The notes under the pieces were generated by a model. That model was not told the DNA's origin. It did no database searches and was given only the letters and a program-made list of their open reading frames with translations. Positions 36,451 through 48,091 of a stretch of DNA of 64,000 bases are shown piece by piece. The position numbers and the translations under genes were made by a program. The stretch is from Amoeboaphelidium protococcarum (lineage: Eukaryota > Aphelidiomycota > Aphelidea), in NCBI GenBank assembly GCA_023515745.1, contig JALECJ010000258.1:1678501-1742500 (forward strand), read 5' to 3'. The first letter of the stretch is position 1. Each line of letters starts with the position of its first letter.

Positions 36451-36908
36451 TTACTTGTTATTATTACCATTTGCTTTGTAAGGCAGACCAACTACTTGTT
36501 GAGATAATGATATGACTGTTTATACTGGCTTCTGAGAACGGTCACCATCGAGAGCATAGCGCGGAACTAAAGTCATGCGCTTTGCGGATTATGAGCTTAA
36601 ATTTGAACCGATATTCAAATTACTGATCTTAAGAAACTCCATTGTTATGAGGCGATACCTACTCAGTTCTAGCCACAAGCAACGACGCGTCGGTTTAGAC
36701 GGTGGTTCACTAGGCAACTGACTAGGGAAGACACCTGCAGAATAACTATCCTAGGAAACCAACTGGCTCAATGGAAAACAACTCTATCAAAAATGACTAC
36801 TGTTATTAATCATATTTCAATATTTCAAGCTGTCAATGTCAAAGTCAATTATCTTCTGGAGAAGAGGCAACGATCAGGCGCTTTCGCGTTTCACTCAACT
36901 CATCGTGA

Positions 36909-37979
36909 TCACGTCAGCTACAGTGAGCTCTAACAACCTCCCCCTTCCAAGAATGCTCTTGACGGCGGAATCACCAGGCGGGGTCCACTGGACTCAAAAC
37001 CTTTCAATGCGTCAGGACTCTTCAGTTCAAGCTATTCTCTTGACAACCATTAATCACTTTCTTTAGTTCTGTTCTTCCATCTGACCAGAAACTATTTAAT
37101 ACCATCAATGCCAATCTTGGATGCAAGAATCTTGTCAACAGTCAAATCAGCATGAGCCATAAAGGCGAAGTCAACTCCTAATTGATCGGTCAAAAATGAT
37201 TAATAAGGATACTCAACAACAGTAGGGAGGAAAGGGACTAGGCGACGCTACCAGCCAATAAAACACGAGTACACACTCTTTTTAATATCAATACAGGCTT
37301 TCAATTGTCGATGTATTTTATTGCCGAGAAGGATTGGGATATCTGCATCGATAGCCTCAAATGAAATCTGCAATCTCAAACCCCTTTTATCTAATGTGGC
37401 CAATTGCAAGACAGCACTAGTTATCCCAACGCATTACTGAGTACCAATGCCCTTGATGACAGAAAAATCGCCAGACAATACGGTCAGCCCACACTTCTTA
37501 GCGTCCTTGAGTGAAATTAACGCCCCAGAGGCCCCAGAATCGAAACAAACTGCAACTTCTTCACGGTTGATTTTACCCAACGATAATTCAGGCCTGTTAC
37601 CAACAGATTGTGCAAACTCTGTACTCACAGTACCAGTATTTTAGCCTGTGCACAGCAAATCCCTAATGGCGCTACCGGATAAATACGCAGACTCATACCT
37701 GCTGCTATACAGCTCATTTAAATTGTCTATTTCCATATCAATCTAAGGAGGTGCATCTTCATGTCCTTCAAACACTTCCTAACATTAGTCTACTTCTTAC
37801 TCTATAAATGCGTCTTACTTTTCTTGATCCATTTAATTGATGTGCTTTAGCAAGGAGAAACACGTTCTCACACCATGTCCCGACTGGCCACAATACCAAT
37901 ATACACCTCTCTAGTTAAGAAACTTCAAATCCGTCTTCACTTTAGCTGTTGAACGGCTGTGATGCACTCTAAATAACAT
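36909..37979 (-). CDS. Retroelement ORF: Gag C-terminus, retropepsin and chromodomain
   Basis: An uninterrupted 356-residue frame. Residues about 30-40 hold YWYCGQSGHGVRTC, a zinc knuckle in which the first Cys is replaced. An acidic linker with several TAR codons follows. A retropepsin-like aspartic protease comes next, with CFDSGASGALISL near 147 (DSGA active-site motif) and IPILLGNKIHRQL near 218 (hydrophobic-hydrophobic-Gly box). About 60 residues later come TVDKILASKIG and QFLVRWKN, then DQWLSREQLE, the aromatic/acidic pattern of a chromodomain (about 276-325). Chromoviruses (Ty3-like) carry a chromodomain at the end of integrase. Here reverse transcriptase, RNase H and integrase are missing between protease and chromodomain. 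It is either an internally deleted element or a domesticated Gag-protease-chromodomain gene. No LTRs were seen. Confidence 0.65.
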
Positions 37980-38600
37980 CTTTAGACGCCGCCTTAATAT
38001 GCCGAATAGGTACTGACTGGCACGGCAGGTCGATGAAAGTCAAGCGATTCATGTTCCAAAGTAGTGAGTGATTGTTTCAATGCAGATCGAGTATCTGAAG
38101 TTAGTGCATAAGCAGACACCATGTTTATTCTCTGCATATCGACTTTTAGATACAATTCTGAATGCCTAGCTATCTTTTACATATTTTTATACCATCAGGT
38201 CTGGTGCATTAATTACCTTCAATCCAATCGAGAGCCATTTCATCAAATGGTATCTTGCCAATACTTCCATACCGAGTAAGATAAAGAGACACAAGTTTCT
38301 GAAATTGCTATGCTTCCTCATCAGTTAAAACTGGGCAAGTAAGGTACCATTAACTTAGTCTTCACTGCCAAATACTAGATCGAAGGTCTATAATGAGAGA
38401 TTCCGTTCAATGAGACATCTTAATATTCCAATTAAAGAATGCAAGGAATAATACCAAAGTGCTCCTAAGAGATAGACAGATCTGTGAGCTATTGCCACCA
38501 GTTATGGACCGGTTCTCCTAATTATTGTGATGTAAGCTGTTGTACAAAATCATCCAGTTAATTATCGTAATGACCAAGGTCAGGGGAGGCGGGACGATTG
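37980..38600 (-). pseudogene. Gag-like fragment, frameshifted
   Basis: Directly 5' of the protease ORF on the minus strand, coding-like pieces occur in alternating frames: LDDFVQQLTSQ and PVHNWWQQLTD (about 38460-38560), LTDEEAQQFQKLVSLYLTRYG with DEMALDWIEGN (about 38220-38340), and ALTSDTRSALKQSLTTLE (about 38050-38110). Together they read like the helical capsid region of a Gag protein broken by at least two frameshifts. This is the expected position of Gag relative to the knuckle and protease downstream. Confidence 0.45.
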
Positions 38601-38799
38601 CGAACACTTGCCCGGATATTTTGTCTATGCACGACGATTGCTAAAGCAGCATCAGCAAATGCAGGACCAGCATTCCAAGTCTTCAACTTTCCTACAAGCT
38701 TCCGATGAATGCCTACTTACAAATCGCTCGTGCCACGAATACAACAATTCTGATCAATACCAGTTTAGTAGTACAAGTAAAATTCAGGAGGACCGGACA

Positions 38800-39235
38800 G
38801 ACAGCCTTTATCGACAAAGCTTACTTCTTGGTGGTAGACCTAATGAGGGCGTAAGCATCGGATAATCCGCGTGGAATAGCAACAAAATTACTAAAGAGAG
38901 AAATCTCTATGCAATGATTACACACGTCAGCAGTTTCTTCCGAGTCTGTGGCATTGCTATCGGCGCTTTCAACATTAGAGTCTCCAATCCAGTGCACTTC
39001 TTCATGCATTTTTTAAATTCGAGTTCTACAATTTGATCAGGTGTCACAAAGTTTCTTCAATCTATCCTTAGCTTTCTTGGTCATCATATCACTAACATGT
39101 TGGATATCAGAATTGACGGTTAAGTCATCGTTCCATTCTAACCAGTTGTTACCTTCAAAGCGCGCACCAACGTAGTCCTTACCAATCTCTTAAGACAGTC
39201 TAATGTCAATAACGCGAGGATAAAACATAAGGTCA
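38800..39235 (-). pseudogene. Retroelement-like fragments, frameshifted
   Basis: Minus-strand text in two frames: YPRVIDIRLSQEIGKDYVGA and the following acidic/basic stretch to about 39025, then HEEVHWIGDSNVESADSN and a downstream hydrophobic segment to about 38820. Both are interrupted by TGA. They sit between two Gag-like pieces and are probably part of a second, older copy. No catalytic motif is visible. Confidence 0.35.
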
Positions 39236-39239
39236 TACA

Positions 39240-39840
39240 GACGAAGTGTTGTTATTACAAACCATGTTTCGTCTTAGGACACTCATGCCTATTATAATGA
39301 CCATAATCCTTACAGTGATGACGCTGATCCAAACTTTTGTCGCGTCTCATATGATTCAACTTCATATCGTCAGCGTTCACTTGGTCGATCATAGTAAGAG
39401 CCACCTCTACCATAGTGCGCGTCATCAAACGTTTAACCAACATCAATCGTGTATTCCAAAGTCAAGCACTTCCTACAGGTCACAACATCAGCGCGCGTTC
39501 TAGCCTTTTTTGAAATTGAAGATTATATCTGCTTCTGTAATGTTATCGATAGAATCGTTTAATGCACAGAACGCGGTCACATACTTTAGCACTCATCCCT
39601 TTTGCTTCAATCTGCGCATAGTCTCTCTCTCTCTCTCTCTTTCTAAACTGCTCACCAGATTGACCAATAATATTTTTTGATCTCCGGTAGTTATTCAGCA
39701 AACCCGTCCTTGATGTGCTTAAAGCATTCCCAAGAATCACCGCGAAAGAATCTGACGGCATGTGCTCGTTATCAATGGACCACTGCCGTTCAAAGTGCAC
39801 GCGTCAAGTTATAAGAGTCCAGGCCTTTCAAAGAGTCAAA
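39240..39840 (-). pseudogene. Gag-like fragment with zinc knuckle, second copy
   Basis: Coding-like text in three frames: DSFAVILGNALSTSRTGLL (about 39700-39760), ITEADIIFNFKKGLNAR (about 39500-39560; resembles the Gag major-homology-like helix) and, at about 39255-39330, HHCKDYGHYNRHECPKTKHG, a zinc knuckle whose second Cys is Tyr. TGA and frameshifts separate them. A (CT)n run at 39622-39642 lies inside and encodes alternating Arg/Glu. Its position 5' of another Gag suggests tandem or nested copies. Confidence 0.5.
39622..39642. repeat. (CT)n microsatellite
   Basis: About 21 bp of CT repeat within the Gag-like fragment. Confidence 0.85.
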
Positions 39841-40037
39841 AGCAAAAGTATATTGCTCATTTATATTTACACCTAACGACTTGGTATTATTATTGACCAG
39901 AAATGCAGTAGATTGTTAAAATGCTTTGGTGTCAAATGAGAAACCGCGTTTTGTAAACAGATTTAAAAAGAGATCATACCTACTATTAATCAAAATTACT
40001 TATTATCCATTACGAACACTCAAATCGCTGCCATACC

Positions 40038-40853
40038 TCAATTCTTCATAACAACATGCATAGGTAGACTTGGTCTGGATGATTTATACTTCATGATAAT
40101 GTTCAAAACCGCCAACACAAAGCACAACAAGGCCAAAATTAACCACATGTTATTGTTGTAACCTCCAAAAGCCATATCTTTAAGTTGAGTGCCTCCAAAA
40201 GTGCTCGGATTTAGACCAGCACTTGACTTCTAACATACACAACTGCTTGCAACCTGAGGATAAGGCTTCAGAGGATTATGCTCACGGAAGAAGTAAGGCA
40301 TAACGTACAAACTACGGGGGCCACAGGTGAAAGAAGCCTCCTCATCGCGGGAATTACAGCGTTATGTACAGACTTCTGACTCCATTGCACATTCAGCCCC
40401 AATATTCACTTCCATACGCGTACGATTATTCATGAATCCATTGGACACAAAACCGTACAATTCGGACTTTCTCGGAATTAAAAAATAGGCACGCGTATAG
40501 TCCATGGAGATGTTGAAGGCATAGTCAGCCAGAACAAAGTTATCAGGGTCTTCTCCAATGCGCAGGGCATCCTTCATAATTTCAAAGTCATAAGCGTCAG
40601 AGAACACTGGCTTCAACGTACTTGAGTCCGCCATGTCAGAGCAATAGCAAACACTACCAGTAGTCTATGCGCCACTAGAATCTCATTGAACATAACAATA
40701 ATTGTGCCATGTAACCCTTCCAATTTCACTACAATACTCAGAACAGCTGGCAACCTTCTCATAACAAAATGACAAACTTTTCTCACCAGAATGGGCAACA
40801 GTTGAGAATGAATATCCAGGTTGAACCAATTTAGCTTTCTAATCCATTACCAT
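40038..40853 (-). CDS. Cys-rich single-pass membrane protein with in-frame TGA
   Basis: A frame of 272 codons from ATG 40853 to TGA 40038 contains one internal TGA at 40683-40685 (codon 57). The text on both sides is of one kind: six Cys before it (CYEKVASCSEYC..., NYCY) and a Cys pair just after (VCYCSD), then a folded region with CGP and CVC Cys and a C-terminal membrane helix (MWLILALLCFVLAVLNII). The internal TGA could be a nonsense mutation (for example from TGG), a readthrough site, or show that translation starts at ATG 40634 (198 aa). No signal peptide is evident at the first ATG, and the frame is open further upstream. Family unknown. It lies beside the retroelement island. Confidence 0.5.
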
Positions 40854-41565
40854 TACTGTACGCACAGAATATAAATTCAAACAGGTTGTAGTTTTACGCG
40901 GAAGGTTGTAGAAAAATACAGAGCAATGTTTAATATAGCACTTGATTAATGCAAGTGAATTGAGCGTCAAAATTCTGACATTGCGACAAAGCTTTGACTT
41001 GGTGAACACGCGCTGTCATGTCATGACGCCTCATTCGGTGATGACTTACATGTGGAATCAATAGAATAACATTAAGCTTACTATTGTCAATAAACACAAT
41101 ATATTCTCTAAATTTGACATTGATAGTGATACATAATTGCTAAAAATAATGAGTTATGATAGTCAGAGCTAATTTGACTCATAATTTGGTGAACCAGTAG
41201 TAAACATTCTTACAGTTCCAGTTACGTCCCTTTCAAAGATCCAAACTGAGAAAATTCCATAAATCGGGTTCTCTATTTCACTCAATTCGGATTCGAAGTA
41301 AATTCACTCAGCGAGACAATAAGAACAGATCAGGGCGCCGAGTATGAAATTGCGATTAAATATCTGCAGCCGTTCCCTGCGAAATCTGAAAAGATCGATC
41401 AAATCAAGTTCATCAACAGTGTAGTCATATTAATATCATCACCATCACTCTGCCGAACAGAAGTTACCGCTCTTCCCATCATTATTAAAAGCATCGGTAA
41501 AGTTAAATTTGTACAACTTTAAATTTTTATAATAAGTAAGAGCGATATCAAATTGTCGTAAAATC
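40854..41565. other. Intergenic gap
   Basis: About 710 bp between the Cys-rich membrane protein and GPD1, AT-rich, with an ACACGCGC motif near 40975. The minus-strand frames seen at 41445-41889 are antisense shadows of GPD1. No gene is supported. Confidence 0.4.
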
Positions 41566-42633
41566 ATGCCTAGTATAGATTCTAGAATGTCGTCTTCGTC
41601 AACTGGTAAAGAGAAAGTCTGCCTTATCGGTAGCGGTAACTGGGGATCGGCCATTGCCAAGATTTGTGGTAATAATGTGGTAAAGCATAGCGATATTTTT
41701 GATTAGGAAGTCAAAATGTGGGTATTTGAAGAGATGGTGGATGGACAAAAGTTGACTGACATTATCAACACCAAGCACGAGAATACAAAGTACCTGCCTG
41801 GAATTAAACTTCCGTCTAATGTTGTCGCCAATCCCGATGTCGTGGACACTTGCCGCGATGCCACAGTGTTGGTATTTGTCATTCCGCATCAGTTTGTGAA
41901 GAGCACCTGTGAGAAGTTGCGCGGTAAGATCAGACCGGATGCCAAGGCGATCAGCTTGATCAAGGGTGTCGATATCAAGATGGGTGGCCTCTCGCTGATC
42001 TCGGATGTCATACGTGAAGAGTTGAACATTGATGTCAGTGCTCTGATGGGCGCCAATATTGCGAGCGAAGTTGCGCAGGAGTAATTTTGTGAGACCACCA
42101 TTGGTTATGCCAACTTGGAGAATGGTAAACTGCTGGCTAAGTTATTTCACACCTCGTACTTTCACGTGAGAATAGTCGATGATCATGCATCGGTTGAGTT
42201 GTGTGGTGCGTTGAAGAATGTCGTTGGCATCGCTGCTGGTCTTGTCGATGGCTTGAAGTTGGGTGACAACACCAAGGCTGCCATTATACGAATTGGTTTA
42301 TAGGAGATGAGGAGATTCTGTAAACACTTTTACAATGGCAAGGATGAGACCTTCTTTGAGAGTTGCGGTGTGGCTGATTTAATCACCACCTGCTATGGTG
42401 GTCGTAATAGAAAAGTGGCGGAGGCACACGTGGTGACTGGTAAGTCATTTGAAGAGTTGGAGAAGGAGATGCTGAATGGTTAGAAATTGCAAGGCACTTC
42501 CACCGCTTTGGAGATTCATGAAGTTTTGAAGAACCAGAATCTGGTGCAAAAGTATCCGCTCTTCACCGCCGTCTACCGTATCGTGTATGAGAAGTATGCG
42601 CCTAGTCACATCATTGAAATTGACTCTCAGTGA
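41566..42633 (+). CDS. GPD1: Glycerol-3-phosphate dehydrogenase (NAD+)
   Basis: 355 aa, the usual length of eukaryotic GPD1. The Rossmann dinucleotide site [16 protein letters not shown] lies at about 18-33, FVIPHQF and SLIKGVD follow, and [30 protein letters not shown] (catalytic Lys) and [11 protein letters not shown] (substrate-binding Asn/Arg) appear in order. The [19 protein letters not shown] segment completes the C-terminal domain. The enzyme interconverts dihydroxyacetone phosphate and glycerol 3-phosphate in the cytosol and feeds glycerolipid synthesis or glycerol production. There is a short Ser-rich N-terminal extension but no clear organelle signal; a second Met at residue 8 could be the start. 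Confidence 0.96.
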
Positions 42634-42919
42634 GTCAGTCCGAGTTGACTGCGTTTTATACATGACTGACATTGAGTAAACAGAATAGACAAGCTGGCTT
42701 TTGATATTAAGTAGGATCTTCTATTATTTATATATTTTTAGTCTTGTTACGCGACAGCTTTTTTAATTGCTCGTACCAATTATTGTGCTTGACAATACCG
42801 CAAAGTTTCAGTGAAGGCCTTTCAATCAGAGAAACATTTCCAGCGGTAAACTTCACTTTCATTGACCACTTTATTATAGTATTACAGCAAATCATTTAAG
42901 AAATATAGTGAGCGAAACT

Positions 42920-45409
42920 ATGAGATTTACGTATGTTATAGATGATTCATGGTCTATGGGATTGGAGTTCAAAATGTCTGATAATATAAAGTCTCAGTAT
43001 GGAGCGAAACCTTTCAGCAGGTTGGACATGGCAAAGAGTGCTGTGGAGTATTGCTATCAGCTGGCATAGAAGAGGAAGATGATTTCGCACATGCTGTTTA
43101 CTCATGAACCTGTTGCTCTGTTATCGGACCAAGATAAAGAATCTACAGACGGTCCGAGTGGTGGTAGTAGCGATTAACGCGACAATAATAGCGATCCACT
43201 TAATCGTTCTGATCGAGGCGAGTCTCCACCTCCCCCTGGTAAGCAGGGTAGCAGTAATAATAATAATAGTAATGGATCAAAAGCTGATTTTGTACAAGCA
43301 ATCAAGGCAGTTTAACTATCGCGCTAGTCTGTACCACATGCGCATATATTTTAGCGTATAATGCAATCGCTTCATCTTCTGGATGCTCAGTATCACCTGT
43401 TTCCTCTGACTCATGGTATATATCCGCGAGTGCATATGCCCAACAACATTATTTACTTTACAACGCTTAGTCAGCTGCGTGTCTCTTCCACTACCGCGTC
43501 CTCAAGTTCAGATTAGTAATAAACGAGTGGTGGTAGCGAGTTCATCGTCCCTGGTCTAACTGCAGCTGGTAGCGAGTTTTACCTTCAGCCATTCCGAATG
43601 GGCTAAAGACTATTTGTAGTGGTGCTGGTGGATGCTGCCGTCATTAATGAAATCTCTCTTGACAAGTTGACTCCATTTTAGTCTATATACTGGCTCCATA
43701 AGATGTCTTCCGTAATGGGAGGTGAGACTTTCTTGTGTAGCACCTTGGAAGATACATATAGAGTGGTGGAGAAGATCATGGGCGGCGTGCATAGACCTCA
43801 GTTCTTACCTTATACACCTGATCAGTATGAGGATGGATTTAAAGTACTTGGATCTACACCCCACGCAACCACTACTACACCTCTGCCCGTATTTCCTACC
43901 TGTGTCGCCGTTAACGTTAAAGTGGACGATTTTTCGGCGAATGATGGCTCTGCGAGGGAGTATGAATATTCAATTTATCTACAGATAGATCCTGTGGATT
44001 ATGGATTATTTGGTTATTTATCTTAATGTGGCAGTGGTAGTGGCAGTAATAGCAACTCCACGTCATCTACTGATCAGTTGAAAAGGTTTGATCAGGTATG
44101 GGAGTAGTATGCTAAACACATTGGCTTTTGGCCCATGCCGGAGATGATTCTGTAGTCTGGTGCATTGGGCTTTATACGCAAGTCAAGTTAAATTGCCTTT
44201 TCATGTATTGTGACAAGTGCTTAGCCTGCTGATTAATAGGATCCAAGCGCTGCTTAGAATATTTTAAATCAAGATTGGACTGCACATATTCCTGATGGAC
44301 TGAATGTTAGCAGGTACCCATTGATTGGTGATAGTGAATTGGCGTCTATGCTAATTAATCATCCATAAAATGAGACCTTTAGCGTTCTATGTCTTGCTTA
44401 GACACCGTTGCCTTAGAATATGGCTCCTGACTTGAAACCCTTTGGATTCATCAAGGTGAACATGTCGAGTAGCCAAGTTGAACTTTGGGTTCTACCGTGG
44501 GATTTTCCAGTGTTATTTGATCTGCTGCATGGATTAGAGTTGCTAGATTACCGACCTGATGATTAGTGGGTGCAGTCATTCCAGACTTATTTGAGTACCA
44601 TGCCTGATTGTTACATGCGGCCATTGAAATATAACCTCAAGATGATGAAGCCTGATATGCCAGTTGATATCTTTAAACTTGCTGGAGGTAGTGGGAGCGT
44701 GTAAAATCCGACTCGTAGTCAATAATCGTAAAGTACAAGTTTGATTTGGTATTAGCAGCAACTATTGACCAAGAAGTAGCGAGATAAGGTCAGTATTAGT
44801 ACTCCGATCTAGAATTTCCGATCTTTGATTTTGAAGGTTCGTCTGAAAGCTGCTGAGGATTTGAATGCGTTTAAAGAGTAGCTTAACAAGTCGCTGTCGA
44901 TTAATCCCACTGGATATGAAGATAAAATGTTTGTGGAAGATATTGCTCGTCGTATCAAAGATGATTCTAAAGGTAGAGGCATAGATTTCTACTCTAATCA
45001 TTATGACAGAGATCCACTCAAGCTTGACTTTGCTCTGTACAAAGCTATATGTGGTAATGACTTGAATGTTCAGTATAGACCGCAGAACCAATCGAAAGTT
45101 TTAAACGCTCTGCCTCATCATGATCGTACCATATGCCAGATTGCTATGTAGAATGGATTCACCCCGTCGGTTATTGCGTAGTCTCGTGTATAAATCAAAC
45201 ATCCTCAACCGCGGCCTTCTCAGACATACCGGCATAAAATTAAGAAACTGCGGTTCATCAGTGAAGAGGACGAGTTGAGAGACAAGCTTACCGCGTACGG
45301 TAATCCATTCAGGCGGATTTCTATTAGAGATTTGCAAGACTATGAGTCAGTCAATGGAGAAGACGTTGAGGATGGCGATGATGATTTAGATCCGAGTACA
45401 CTTAATTGA
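42920..45409 (+). CDS. INTS6: Integrator complex subunit 6 (VWA domain)
   Basis: 829 aa, near the size of human INTS6 (887). It begins directly with a VWA domain: TYVIDDSWSMG is the MIDAS D-x-S-x-S motif, followed by RLDMAKSAVEY. Low-complexity Gly/Ser/Asn inserts interrupt the VWA. The middle region has FWPMPEMILQSGALGF and LELWVLPWDFPVLFDLL-type text and YLSTMPDCYMRPLK, matching the conserved post-VWA beta-rich domain of INTS6. The C-terminus PFRRISIRDLQDYESVNGED resembles the family end. Integrator cleaves and attenuates nascent RNA polymerase II transcripts, including snRNAs. About 25 TAR codons are read as Gln. Assignment to INTS6 rather than another VWA protein rests on the full-length pattern. 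Confidence 0.75.
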
Positions 45410-45640
45410 GGCTCTCTAGAATACCAATTATTGTCGCTCTATTGAGATAAAGATAAAAAAGAATAGATGCATTATTGAAGATTTTTTAGGCCAGCTCTTT
45501 CACTAACTTCAATCATCAGCTGTCTTTGCAGTTTCTCGCTAACGGCTTTTCCGTTCTCTCTCTCTCTTAACGATTTCAACTGAGCGGAAAAGACTAGTTG
45601 ATTATACTCACACACCTTCATACTCAATTATACTTCCAAT

Positions 45641-47980
45641 ATGGGCCTAAAATATGATTATGATGATAGCGGATATTATTTCAACTTCTTTCTGTTGGCA
45701 GTGGGAATTCTGGGACTGATTGTACAGACTCTGCAGTTTTAAAGTTAACGCCGCGCAGAGAGAGATGCAGCTTAGGCAGATTAAAACTCTGCTGTGATTA
45801 CCAGCGAGGAAGTGTCCCGTTAAAAGTAGACCGATTTGAAGGTGCTAATGTCAAAAAGGAGGAAGGCTAAGGTGGGATGGATGTTCTCGCTGACTGCGGT
45901 CTTCTGCATCTTTATGGTCTACCGCATATTTACTACTGAGCTATCTGTGGATGAGGCGAGTTAGAAGCCGTTCGATCCGTATGAGATTCTTGGCGTCCCC
46001 GTTGGTTCTGACATGGACACTATAAAGAAGTTGTACAAGTAGCTGTCTTTGCAATACCATCCGGATAAGGTGCCTGAGGAGAAGCGAGAGGAAGCCGCCG
46101 AGACTTTTATCTAGATCAGTAAAGCGTACAAGACCTTGACCGATGAGACTACTCGTAAGAATTGGGAAGAGTGGGGTCATCCTGATGGTCGATAATCTAT
46201 CTCCTTCTCGTATGGAATAGCGCTACCTGCGTGGATGGTTAGTCCATCTGGCGAGATTTACGTGCTGATTGTGTATGCTCTCATGTTCGGTCTTGGTCTA
46301 CCGCTGCTGGTGAACAAATGGTGGTCGCACTCGAAGAGCTACTCCAGAGAGGGCATATTGAATATGACCATGTCCGTGATGTTCTAGGAGATGAAGGAGT
46401 AGGATGTGAGCTTCAAGCGTCTTATTGAGATTCTGTGCTGTGCTGTCGAGTTTAAAGAATTCGTCCCGTGGAGAGGTGAGTAAGATATGGAAGCCGTCAT
46501 GAAGGTGTTTAATCTCGTCCGTGATAAGGTTAAGGATAAGACTGGGGATAAGTTGGAGTTGCCAGCCAAGTATAATGCTCCTTACGTTTATAAAGCGTAC
46601 GTTCTAGTTTATGCTCATTTATTTAGATTAATGCCAGAGGTGAGGAAGCAGTATCCTGAGTTGTATGCCGATGCTTCGTACATTATTCCAAAAATGAGAC
46701 ACTTGTGCTAGAAGGGTGTTAGTTAAATTGCATCTGCTTCTTTCTGGTTATGGCAAGGTGTAATGTCTATGAGATTTAGGCGTATGTTGGTCCAAGCTTC
46801 TACTGGTGGCGGAAATGGTTCTCCGTATGGTCTTCCCGTGCCTAATGTCAATGGTAGATCTACATCTTACTGGATGCACATGGAGGCGAATGAACTTCAT
46901 CAGCTGCCACATTTTGATGCAGAAAAGATCAAGGCTTTGAAGAATCATAAAAAGACAAAGAATGTGAAAACTATTGCAGATTTGTTTAAAATTCCACTAC
47001 CTTAACGTTTGGATATCTTCAAGACTGTACTTGGTATCGACGTGTCGTCTGATGAGGGCAGAAGGATAGTTAATGACATTCTGACCGTGGGGAGAGCGAT
47101 CCCATATATTGAGCTAGTTGATGCCAGCTATGAGTGTGTGGGAGAACGTGATATCACTCCTGGGTGTCTGGTGACATTTAGCGCGACTGTCAAAGCTGTC
47201 AACTTTATCGGAGATGGACAGGAGGTTGATGAAGCACAAGTTCCATCAGATCTTGGCACTGAGTGGAAGCAATTTATCGATCATCGACAGGTGGAAAAGG
47301 TGGATTTGAAAGCGATCAGTGAGGATGACAGTAAGGATGAAGATTAGAAGAGATCCGAGAAGATGGTCAAGATTTTGAGTGGCAACTTGATGGACAACAG
47401 TAATGCCCCGGCTTATTCGCCATACTATCCAGTTCCACAGACTGCACAGTTCACGAAAGAGGCTCAGCAGGATGATTATGTTCACGAGCAGGTACGTCCA
47501 TCTTATTGCATGTGGCTCTGTAATCCGCGTAACAATAGAATTGTCGGACCTCCTGTGCCTATCCTAGATCTATCTCCAATCTCGTACAATCAAGACAAGT
47601 TGATCGGTGCTGATGTGAAGAGTGGTCCTGGTAGATAGACTGTGAAGTTTAGATTCTATGCACCACAACAGGTTGGCGCGTTCTCATTCCAGTGTGTGGT
47701 TGAGGGTGATTGTTATACCGGCCACTCGCTAATGTAAGAAGCCGTGATGAAAGTGGTGGAGGTGAATAAAGAGGAGGAAATGGTGCGCAAGAGAGAAAAT
47801 GAAAAGATGTGGAAAGAGTTTGAACAAGATGAGGAAGAGTATCGTGCAATGATCAGCGGAGGATCGTAGAGTCTGCTGGGTGCCCCATCTTCCCAGTTGA
47901 ATGGTGGCGGTGATGGGTCGGCAGATTCTGATGATACCGATACATCATCTGATGAAGACGAGGATTCTGACAGTGACTGA
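45641..47980 (+). CDS. SEC63: SEC63, ER translocon J-domain protein
   Basis: 779 aa (human 760). A luminal/cytosolic N-terminus with membrane helix 1 (about 14-33), helix 2 (about 83-103), a J domain at about 115-190 with QYHPDKVPEE (HPD), and helix 3 (about 215-235). The long cytosolic Brl-type region follows (FKRLIEILCCAVEF onward, HQLPHFDAEKIKAL near 430), then an Ig-like FN3 region and an acidic C-terminus (DTDTSSDEDEDSDSD). Sec63 works with Sec61/Sec62 and recruits BiP for post-translational translocation. All domains sit in one frame with TAR as Gln. Confidence 0.96.
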
Positions 47981-48091
47981 TTGATATGTTCACCATCTCT
48001 ATTGAAAGTTACACAATACACTTATTACGATAATACTTTAAGTATAATGATAAATTTTTTCATATATTGAAATATGAAGTACTGTATAGTC

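Noticed and set aside
40683-40685. Selenocysteine at the in-frame TGA
   Set aside because: No SECIS core could be recognised by eye beyond the gene and the site does not resemble a known selenoprotein motif. Kept only as one of several explanations.
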